Positions 1-5,083 of a stretch of 5,083 nt of DNA are shown here, in pieces. The notes below the pieces were generated by a model that saw only the letters and a program-made list of their open reading frames with translations, did no database searches and was not told the DNA's origin. The first letter of the stretch is position 1. Every line of letters starts with the position of its first letter. Both the position numbers and the translations under genes were made by a program. The stretch spans positions 1-5,083 of the forward strand of contig PLWR01000582.1 in the NCBI GenBank assembly GCA_003165615.1, written 5' to 3'. This stretch comes from Acidobacteriota bacterium (GTDB lineage: Bacteria > Acidobacteriota > Terriglobia > UBA7540).

Positions 1-256
1 ACATGGTGCCGGCGATCGTGCGCACCGCGCCCGAGCCCACTCCCAACTTTTCCGTGGCCTCCAGAGCGCGCTTCCTAAGTTTGGGATGAGTGGTCAATCC
101 CAGATAGTTGTTGGACGAAAGGTTGATGACTTCATGGCCGTCGAAGCGCGAGACAGGAAGCTGCTCGGTTTCCAGAATACGCAACTTTTGAAAAAGCTTT
201 TGTTCGCGCAGCTTGTTAAGCTCATCGGTAAGGTATTGCAATTGGGCTTTGGGCAT
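1..256 (-). CDS. kbl: Glycine C-acetyltransferase (2-amino-3-ketobutyrate CoA ligase), N-terminal 85 residues, cut by window edge
   Basis: This is the N-terminal part of a PLP-dependent alpha-oxoamine synthase. In the family, Kbl splits 2-amino-3-ketobutyrate with CoA into glycine and acetyl-CoA, the second step of threonine breakdown after threonine dehydrogenase; it is cytoplasmic and about 395 residues long. Visible are the family block NLSSNNYLGL (residues 45-54), followed by THPKL, and GVGSGAVRTIAGT (72-84). The VRTIAGT wording matches Bacillus/Thermus-type Kbl as I recall it better than BioF, which usually reads GGSRLVSG; BioF or another alpha-oxoamine synthase remains possible because the PLP lysine and substrate residues are outside the window. 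The ATG at 256 is chosen because AGAGG (268-264) lies 7 bases upstream. The gene follows the TPR gene after 109 bp on the same strand. No threonine dehydrogenase gene is visible here. Confidence 0.88.
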   Translation of the reverse strand, partial: MPKAQLQYLTDELNKLREQKLFQKLRILETEQLPVSRFDGHEVINLSSNNYLGLTTHPKLRKRALEATEKLGVGSGAVRTIAGTM

Positions 257-294
257 TTTCAAACCTCTGAAAGGGATGATTGCAGATTGTAATG

Positions 295-312
295 CGCCAT
301 CATAGCATGGCG
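295..312 (-). promoter_or_regulatory. Inverted repeat containing a -10-like TATGAT, upstream of kbl
   Basis: CGCCAT (295-300) and ATGGCG (307-312) form a perfect 6-bp inverted repeat around a 6-base centre. On the minus strand, TATGAT (304-299) matches the sigma-70 -10 consensus at five of six positions and would start transcription about 36 bases before the kbl ATG. No acceptable -35 box is found 16-18 bases further upstream (the sequence there is CCCTCG-like). The stem is not followed by a T run, so it does not look like a terminator for the TPR gene. It may be an operator, a 5'-leader hairpin or chance. Confidence 0.25.
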
Positions 313-365
313 GCTTGGGTGCGAGGGCGAATACAGATAAAGGTCAGCGGGGAGGGTCGACGCTG

Positions 366-854
366 CTATTGAATCTTGTGGCGAACTTTGGCCAAGCCAT
401 CCTTGGCCAGAGCATAGTCGGGGGAGAGTTTCAGCGCTTCCTCAAAGTGGTGGCGCGCTTTGCCAAACAATTCCTTGGCGGTATAGACACGCCCCAGGTT
501 GTAGTGGGGGTAATGGTAAGAGTCATATCGCCGCGATTGCAGCGAGCGCTCAAGCCACGGAATCGCCTCGTCGTATTCGCCCTTCTCGATCAGGTACGCG
601 CCGATGTCGTTGTAGGGAGTGCCAAACTCCGGGTCGATCTGGATGGCCTTTTTGCATTCCGCAATCGCATCGTCAATCTTCCCCTGGAAGCGGTAGGTCC
701 ATCCCAGAAAGGTGAAGGCCTCGGCGGTGGGATGCAGGTCCAGCGAGCGTTTATAGAGTTCAACCGCCATGTCGTAATCCCCGCCCATCTGATATTGATA
801 CGCCTCTTTGAGCAGGTCCCACGCGGCTTGGAGTTCTTCGGCGCCCATGTGCAA
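366..854 (-). CDS. Small tetratricopeptide-repeat (TPR) protein
   Basis: This soluble, all-helical protein has about four TPR units and little else. Numbered from the ATG at 848 (160 residues), the units fall near 8-41, 42-75, 76-109 and 113-146. They show the usual pattern: GDYDMAVELYKRSLDLHP, GKIDDAIAECKKAIQIDP, GEYDEAIPWLERSL and FGKARHHFEEALKLSPD. No signal peptide or membrane segment is present, so it is probably cytoplasmic. TPR arrays bind other proteins; the partner cannot be told from the sequence. The start is ambiguous. The TTG at 854 sits 8 bases after an AAGGAAGG ribosome-binding run (870-863), while the in-frame ATG at 848 sits 14 bases away, so I prefer TTG (162 residues). The stop is TAG at 368-366. 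A perfect TTGACA box lies upstream, so the gene may have its own promoter and may also serve kbl, 109 bp downstream. Confidence 0.9.
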   Translation of the reverse strand: MHMGAEELQAAWDLLKEAYQYQMGGDYDMAVELYKRSLDLHPTAEAFTFLGWTYRFQGKIDDAIAECKKAIQIDPEFGTPYNDIGAYLIEKGEYDEAIPWLERSLQSRRYDSYHYPHYNLGRVYTAKELFGKARHHFEEALKLSPDYALAKDGLAKVRHKIQ

Positions 855-862
855 TTGAAAAT

Positions 863-870
863 CCTTCCTT
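863..870 (-). promoter_or_regulatory. Ribosome-binding site that decides the TPR gene start
   Basis: AAGGAAGG on the minus strand lies 8 bases before the TTG at 854 and 14 bases before the ATG at 848. The spacing favours the TTG. The two starts differ by only two residues, so the protein is essentially the same either way. Confidence 0.55.
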
Positions 871-875
871 GTTTG

Positions 876-904
876 TAGTTAGCACAGGCACCTTGAGTTG
901 TCAA
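876..904 (-). promoter_or_regulatory. Possible sigma-70-type promoter for the TPR gene
   Basis: On the minus strand a perfect -35 hexamer TTGACA (904-899) is followed, after exactly 17 bases, by TAACTA (881-876). A TG one base upstream of that hexamer gives an extended -10 shape. TAACTA itself is a poor match to TATAAT, which keeps confidence low. The predicted start of transcription, near 869, would fall in the ribosome-binding run and give a very short leader, a further reason for caution. Confidence 0.35.
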
Positions 905-909
905 TGACA
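899..909. promoter_or_regulatory. Operator-like dyad TGTCA-N-TGACA over the -35 box
   Basis: TGTCA (899-903) and TGACA (905-909) form a perfect 5-bp dyad around one central base, and this dyad contains the whole candidate -35 hexamer. A repressor bound here would block the promoter. No regulator gene is visible in the window, and an 11-bp dyad can arise by chance. Confidence 0.25.
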
Positions 910-924
910 CGAGAGGGATTCTCG
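910..924. repeat. Short inverted repeat next to the -35 dyad
   Basis: CGAGA (910-914) and TCTCG (920-924) form a perfect 5-bp stem with a 5-base loop, directly beside the 899-909 dyad. No T run follows on either strand, so it is not a usual intrinsic terminator for the TIM-barrel gene that ends at 971. It could be part of a compound regulatory site. Confidence 0.2.
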
Positions 925-970
925 GCGGGGCGGCGTCAAAAACACCTTTAGATTGTTGGGATTAGCCCCT

Positions 971-1783
971 CTAGTCAAGTATGAAGCGCCGGAGGTAGTC
1001 CACGCCTTGCTTTGCCCACGCGTGCTCAAGCGCGATGGTTTCCTCCAAGGTTTTTTGTCCCGGCGTCCACGATTCAACTATGGCAGAGGGATCAACCCGA
1101 AGCGCCGCAACGGACTCTATGAGCCAGGCAATATTGAGCTGGCCTTTACCCATCGGGCAGCCTTTGATTTCGAAACCCATTCCGTGCGCTCCCGGCTGCA
1201 CAGCAAAGTCCTTGATGTGGAGACTCAAGGCGCGGTGGGCTAACACGCGGACGGAGATTTGCCATCCCTGGGGAATTCCCAGAGGAGTCGCCGTGTCAAT
1301 GGCTGCACCCAGACAGGGACTGTGAATCGACCCGAGTAATTCGTTAAGCTCCTGCGCGGGGATGCGGCTGTTGTCGATCGCCAGGCTGATTTCCCCCTTT
1401 TTCAACTCATCCATGACGGCGCGCAGACAGTTTAAAATCTCGGTCCTCATGGGCACACGTCCATCACGACGCTCCGGCGATATTTTCAGAAGTATCGCCC
1501 CGATGCGCTTGGCAAATTGTAATTGCTGCCGCAGGCGCCCCGGATCAATTCCCACCACCCCCATTTCCAGGTCAATATTCCATGAGTCCGCGTGCTTCAC
1601 CACGTCGCGCAACTCCTGCTCGGGGAGTTGGTCCAAGGGCATATTCGGCCCGAAGTGGACGACGCCAACGCCAAGTTCCTGGGCCTTCTCCAGCAGTTGC
1701 AGCGGCCTGAGCGGCTTCGTGGGCGCGGCGTCATGCAGGCCGATAGCCCATGGATAGGTATAAGTGCCAATGCCCAACTTCAT
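971..1783 (-). CDS. Sugar phosphate isomerase/epimerase-like TIM-barrel protein (xylose isomerase-like, AP_endonuc_2 fold)
   Basis: This 270-residue protein has the layout of the COG1082 / xylose-isomerase-like TIM-barrel family, whose members isomerise, epimerise or dehydrate sugars, inosoles and keto-sugars using a divalent metal. It opens with MKLGIGTYTYPWAIG, a typical first strand. Later motifs are AIDNSRIP (135-142), GAAIDTATPLG (159-169), SLHIKDF (187-193), GCPMGKGQLN (208-217) and VESW (236-239). By position, the metal ligands would be D137, D163, H189 and E237; most relatives have Glu at the first site, usually as E-N-H, whereas here it reads D-N-S. No signal peptide is seen, so it is probably cytoplasmic. 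The frame stays open up to a GTG at 1867, but the ATG at 1783 is preferred: it gives the family N terminus, and the 28 extra residues look non-homologous. A GGGGG run lies 10 bases upstream of it. The substrate cannot be assigned. Stop is TAG. Confidence 0.82.
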   Translation of the reverse strand: MKLGIGTYTYPWAIGLHDAAPTKPLRPLQLLEKAQELGVGVVHFGPNMPLDQLPEQELRDVVKHADSWNIDLEMGVVGIDPGRLRQQLQFAKRIGAILLKISPERRDGRVPMRTEILNCLRAVMDELKKGEISLAIDNSRIPAQELNELLGSIHSPCLGAAIDTATPLGIPQGWQISVRVLAHRALSLHIKDFAVQPGAHGMGFEIKGCPMGKGQLNIAWLIESVAALRVDPSAIVESWTPGQKTLEETIALEHAWAKQGVDYLRRFILD

Positions 1784-2025
1784 CTTCAGTTTGCCCCCAT
1801 TGGAGTTACTCTTCTGATCATAAAGAGAATCAGCATACTCTACCACATGAACGTGTGTCGGCCGCACTCCTCCTGGCGGCGCGTTTACCTCTCACGCGTC
1901 TTGACGGTGCTGGATGGCGATTGATCTTCCTTATCGAGGGGCAATTTTCCGGAAGAATTTTGAGGATGATTCTCCAGCCAGTCTTCTCTCCCCAGCCTGT
2001 AGTTTAACCCCACCGGCAACCAACC
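1784..2025 (-). other. Intergenic region between receptor and TIM-barrel genes
   Basis: This 242-bp gap has no convincing gene and no clear rho-independent terminator after the receptor stop. It holds an imperfect palindrome centred on TTCCGGAA (1947-1954) with AATT arms, a 42-codon minus-strand frame starting at GTG 2013 and ending with TAA at 1887-1885, a strong Shine-Dalgarno-like AGGAGGAG (1874-1867) without a properly spaced start, and a possible -10 box near 1820. Its length argues against tight translational coupling of the flanking genes. Confidence 0.6.
1817..1845 (-). promoter_or_regulatory. Weak candidate promoter for the TIM-barrel gene
   Basis: TATGAT (1822-1817, minus strand) matches the -10 consensus at five of six positions and would start transcription about 27 bases before the ATG at 1783. 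The hexamer 17 bases upstream, TGGTAG (1845-1840), is a poor -35. If real, this promoter rules out translation from the GTG at 1867, which lies upstream of it. Confidence 0.25.
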
Positions 2026-5000
2026 TCAGAAGAATAACTTGAGCGCGAACTGGACCAGCCTCGGGTCGCGTGCCTGCATCACGCGGCCGAAGTCCGCGCC
2101 GTCGGAGATGTTGCCGTCCGGGGCGATGAATTGCGCGTGGTTCATCACATTAAAAAACTCACCGCGGAATTCCAAGCGTGTCTGTTCCGTAATTTGGGTC
2201 TCCTTATGCACTCCCACATCGAAATTATTGATTCCCGGCCCGCAACAAACCGATCTCGGGGCGCTGCCAATAGTACCCAACGCCTGTGGTTGGAAGGTCG
2301 AAGGATCGAAGAAAAGGTTATTGGCCCCGCGAGGGTTGATGGTTCGGAAAGGCTTGACGATGTCGGGTTCGCCCGGCAACTCGAAGTCGTAGCTGTTCAT
2401 CAGCTCCAGGTCGTCCGAGGAGGTAATGCGGATGGGAAACCCGGTCTGAAACGTGGTAATCCCTGAGATCGCCCAACCGTTCGCCACTTTGCCCTTCCAG
2501 CCGTTTTTTGCGGGAATCGGAAGTTCCCACAAGTAGCTGTAAACCAAGCGGTTCCGCGCGTCGAACAGCGACAGAGCCCAACTGCGGCGGATATCCAGGG
2601 GGTTCAGGACGTTCTCGAAACTGGATGCCTGGTCGAAAGATTTGCTGAACGTGTAGGAAGCCTGGAATTGGATGCCCCGGGAGAAGCGCTTTTCCACCTC
2701 CACCTGCAAGGAGTTGTAATTGGAATTGGCGATGGTATCTTCCGCAAAGATGCTGGAGAAGACGGGAATGCCGTCCGGGGGACACCCTGTTCCTGTCGTC
2801 GGCTGGCAAAATGGCGAGGAATATTTTCGCAGACCCACCAGCGTGATATCAGTCGGATTGGGGCCTGTAACCGAGGGCACCGAACCGTAAGGCAAGTGCA
2901 ACGTCATTCCCGCCGGGATGGTTCCCGCCGGAATAAAGAACGCACTGTCTTCCGTAAAGGGGCCGCAATCCTGGGTACTTCCGCCATCGGCGTTATAGAT
3001 CTGGTCCAAGTCAAGGCACGTTTGCGGATTAGAATAATTTAGATCGTGCGTAGCCAGCAACCGATGCCCTTGTGAACCCACATAGCCGACCTGCACCAGC
3101 AGGGTGGGGGTCACCTGGCGTTGCAGATTGAAGTTATACTGAATCGAATATTGCGACCGAAGGTTGGGCTGAAACTGTCCATAAAGCTGAATAGGCCGGA
3201 ACGCCGAGAAGTCCACGGGCTGCCCGCGCTGGGGATTCAGTATTCCCGTAAAGGGGTTGGGATTTACGGTTCCATCCTGGCCCAGAAAGGGCGTATTGAA
3301 CGTGACGTTGGAAAGGCTGGTGCTTCCCCCGAAGGGTGGCTGGCCGCTGAATTGTTCCAGCACCAACTGCTCAATGGGGTTGTAAAACATACCCCAGCCC
3401 ATGCGGATGCTGGTTTTATCGGGACCGCCGGTAAGCTTCTTGCGCCAACCGCTATTCCAGGCGGGAGTCCACGCCAGGCCCAACCGAGGCGCAAACGATT
3501 TGTAATATGTTTGCGTCAGCCCCTGCGGAACGCCCGCGTCCCCCTGCATCACCAAACCTTGGGGGAACACGGATTCACCTGCGCTGCCGGGGCTGCAATC
3601 GCTTGAACCGAAAACGCCGATCAGGGGATTACCCGCCGCAAGCTGGCAAGGGAAGACGTTGGTGTTCTGGCCGGGCCGGAAAGTCTGCGTGCGCCCCCCA
3701 ACGTCGGCGATGGGGGTGTTCAGCTCCCAGCGCAGGCCATAGTTCAGCGTCACGTTGGGGCGTAATTTCCAGCTATCCTCGGCGAAAAGATACAACGCCG
3801 TGGCGCGGACGTATTCGCGCTGCGCCGACCCTTGCAGGTAATTATCGGGAAGCCCGAGCAGATAATTGGGAATGAGGTTCGAACTTCCATCGAGGTTGGA
3901 ATACCCCACGTCGTTGGGGCCGCCCCCAAAGAAGTTTTCATTCCCATTGGTGGAAAAATAGAGGGTCTGGTCAAACTGCTGGCGGTCCAGGTCGACTCCG
4001 AACTTCAAGGTGTGGTTGCCCTTGACCTCGCTGAGGCTGTCCGCCACCTGGAAGGTGTTGCCGAATTGAGGCAGTTCGCCTTCCAGGTTGTTACCGAAGG
4101 AAAAGCCGCCCGAGACGGTAACAAAGGGCACCCCCTCATGGCCCGCAGTCAAATTTGGCGTGATGCCCAGGCGCGAATTATCGGGATCGCTGAAGCACTG
4201 GTCAGCAGGAACGCTTGCGCAGGAGTCCTGCACCAGGTTGGTCCGCTGCGGGTGGAGAAATCGTTCCTGGCCTTCCCGGAAAAAGGAGAAGCGGAGTTCA
4301 TTCACCGTGGTCGCTCCGGAAGCCCAGGTGTGCGTCAAGTTCAGTTGCTGAAAGCGTTCGTTGGTCAGGTCACCGAACCCCGGCAGGGCCGCGCCGCCCG
4401 CCTCAAACTTCGCGAAAGGTTTCTGGAGATAATCGTCGTCGAAGTAATAGTACGCATTAAATTGCTGGTGGTCGGTAAGCTTGTGGTCGATGCGCATCGT
4501 TCCCTGGTCGGCGCGGTTACGCTCCAGCGGCGAGACTTGGTAGTACTGGCCGCCGGAATTGGGCAGGGGCACAAACTGGTTCATCAAATCCGCCGCGGTG
4601 GGGTCAAAGCACGCCGAGGGGATGATGTTGCCGGGGAAAATTGATGAGTAAGCGGTTCCCCCCGCGATGCCCGTTTCGGAGTTCCCTTGTACCGCCGCAG
4701 CGCACCCGGTCCGTGCGCTGAGCGCCTGGGCAAGAAAGTCATCATTCAATGTGCCGCCGAAGGGCTGGCCGGCGGAGAAGTCTCCCTGCCGCTCGGCCTG
4801 CGTGGGCACGGCCACCGTGGCGGAAGGAATTCCCTGGTGGATGCGCCGGCCTTCGTAAGACAGGAAGTAAAAAGTTTGATCCCGCTTGATGGGACCACCC
4901 AGCGTTCCGCCAAACTGGTTCTGTTTGAAGTCGGGCCGTGGGCCTTCAAAAAAGTTGCGCGCGTTCAGGTGCTGGTTGCGCAGGAACTCATAGACATTCC

Positions 5001-5083
5001 CGTGCACAGAGTTGCTGCCCGACTTGGTGACGACATTCACCACCGAACCGGAATTGCGGCCGAACTCCGCGTCGAACGTGCTG
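2026..5083 (-). CDS. Oar-like TonB-dependent outer-membrane receptor, N terminus beyond window edge
   Basis: The frame is open to the right edge, giving 1018 visible residues (residue 1 = Ser, codon 5082-5080); a GTG at 5043 is internal. The fragment begins in the end of the plug domain: FDAEFGRNSGSVVNVVTKSG (3-22), then the HGNVYEFLRN region, with GGTLGGPI at 58-65. The rest is a large beta-barrel with family blocks NYGLRWE (447-453), SFAPRLGLAW (529-538), RMGWGMFYNP (560-569), GYVGSQGHRL (666-675), NYNSLQVEVEKRFSRG (788-803) and FFNVMNHAQF (976-985). It ends KLFF; a terminal Phe is the usual outer-membrane-protein insertion signal. Missing are the signal peptide, the carboxypeptidase-regulatory/Cna-B-like domain, the TonB box and most of the plug, probably about 150-250 residues. 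Such receptors use TonB energy to import large ligands, often glycans or peptides in these bacteria; this ligand is unknown. The twelve cysteines fall into six close pairs. The gene ends 242 bp before the TIM-barrel gene. Confidence 0.93.
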   Translation of the reverse strand, partial: STFDAEFGRNSGSVVNVVTKSGSNSVHGNVYEFLRNQHLNARNFFEGPRPDFKQNQFGGTLGGPIKRDQTFYFLSYEGRRIHQGIPSATVAVPTQAERQGDFSAGQPFGGTLNDDFLAQALSARTGCAAAVQGNSETGIAGGTAYSSIFPGNIIPSACFDPTAADLMNQFVPLPNSGGQYYQVSPLERNRADQGTMRIDHKLTDHQQFNAYYYFDDDYLQKPFAKFEAGGAALPGFGDLTNERFQQLNLTHTWASGATTVNELRFSFFREGQERFLHPQRTNLVQDSCASVPADQCFSDPDNSRLGITPNLTAGHEGVPFVTVSGGFSFGNNLEGELPQFGNTFQVADSLSEVKGNHTLKFGVDLDRQQFDQTLYFSTNGNENFFGGGPNDVGYSNLDGSSNLIPNYLLGLPDNYLQGSAQREYVRATALYLFAEDSWKLRPNVTLNYGLRWELNTPIADVGGRTQTFRPGQNTNVFPCQLAAGNPLIGVFGSSDCSPGSAGESVFPQGLVMQGDAGVPQGLTQTYYKSFAPRLGLAWTPAWNSGWRKKLTGGPDKTSIRMGWGMFYNPIEQLVLEQFSGQPPFGGSTSLSNVTFNTPFLGQDGTVNPNPFTGILNPQRGQPVDFSAFRPIQLYGQFQPNLRSQYSIQYNFNLQRQVTPTLLVQVGYVGSQGHRLLATHDLNYSNPQTCLDLDQIYNADGGSTQDCGPFTEDSAFFIPAGTIPAGMTLHLPYGSVPSVTGPNPTDITLVGLRKYSSPFCQPTTGTGCPPDGIPVFSSIFAEDTIANSNYNSLQVEVEKRFSRGIQFQASYTFSKSFDQASSFENVLNPLDIRRSWALSLFDARNRLVYSYLWELPIPAKNGWKGKVANGWAISGITTFQTGFPIRITSSDDLELMNSYDFELPGEPDIVKPFRTINPRGANNLFFDPSTFQPQALGTIGSAPRSVCCGPGINNFDVGVHKETQITEQTRLEFRGEFFNVMNHAQFIAPDGNISDGADFGRVMQARDPRLVQFALKLFF

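Noticed and set aside
315..878. 187-codon plus-strand frame over the TPR gene
   Set aside because: The opposite strand encodes clear TPR repeats over the same span; the plus-strand translation is the complement of those repeats and resembles no family I know.
941..970. Terminator after the TIM-barrel gene
   Set aside because: Only a 5-bp stem with a G-T pair around a TTTTG loop and a 3-bp GGG/CCC stem can be drawn, and neither is followed by a T run.
1784..1867. GTG at 1867 as the start of the TIM-barrel protein
   Set aside because: The 28 extra residues are unlike the family N terminus, and the ribosome-binding run overlaps that GTG with only one base of spacing. The ATG at 1783 gives the expected first strand.
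1943..1959. Imperfect palindrome around TTCCGGAA as a terminator or operator
   Set aside because: The arms pair only with a bulge, the stem is AT-rich at its ends, and no proper T run follows on the minus strand. Too weak to call.
2318..2809. 163-codon minus-strand frame in another register within the receptor
   Set aside because: It overlaps conserved C-terminal barrel motifs of the receptor, is rich in Arg/Gly/Pro as expected of an off-frame reading, and shows no domain.
3832..4644. 270-codon open frame on the plus strand inside the receptor gene
   Set aside because: It is fully antisense to a strongly supported receptor coding region. Its translation has no recognisable family motifs, and long antisense frames are common opposite GC-rich genes.
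5041..5043. GTG as the receptor's start codon
   Set aside because: The frame stays open upstream and encodes typical plug-domain sequence (FDAEFGRNSGS), and starting here would leave no signal peptide. The gene runs off the window.

Overview
The window suggests an acidobacterium, most likely a Solibacter/Koribacter/Bryobacter-type soil lineage. This is inferred mainly from the large gene at the right end, a TonB-dependent receptor of the Oar-like (Cna-B / carboxypeptidase-regulatory-domain) kind that these bacteria carry in many copies. Base composition is moderately GC-rich. No RNA gene, mobile element, CRISPR array or integrase was seen. All four genes I support lie on the minus strand, so transcription runs from right to left.

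Layout in transcription order: (1) 5083-2026, an Oar-like TonB-dependent outer-membrane receptor, complete at its C terminus but missing its N terminus beyond the window edge. (2) 2025-1784, a 242-bp gap with an imperfect palindrome, a weak small-ORF candidate, an unused Shine-Dalgarno-like run and a possible promoter. (3) 1783-971, a 270-residue sugar phosphate isomerase/epimerase-like TIM-barrel protein. (4) 970-855, a 116-bp gap with a perfect TTGACA -35 box that lies inside a short dyad. (5) 854-366, a small soluble protein made of about four TPR repeats, probably with a TTG start. (6) 365-257, a 109-bp gap with a perfect 6-bp inverted repeat that contains a TATGAT hexamer. (7) 256-1, the first 85 residues of a glycine C-acetyltransferase (Kbl-type, PLP-dependent alpha-oxoamine synthase), cut by the left edge.

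Gaps of 109-242 bp, each with some promoter-like sequence, suggest that the genes are transcribed separately or only loosely together. I see no evidence of a tight operon or of one shared pathway. The receptor imports an unknown ligand, the TIM-barrel protein probably acts on a sugar or polyol, the TPR protein is a binding scaffold, and Kbl belongs to threonine/glycine catabolism.

The window looks like ordinary chromosomal acidobacterial sequence, and I found no convincing new system. The points most worth checking are the six-pair cysteine pattern of the receptor, the changed metal-ligand motif of the TIM-barrel protein, and the dyad over the -35 box upstream of the TPR gene.
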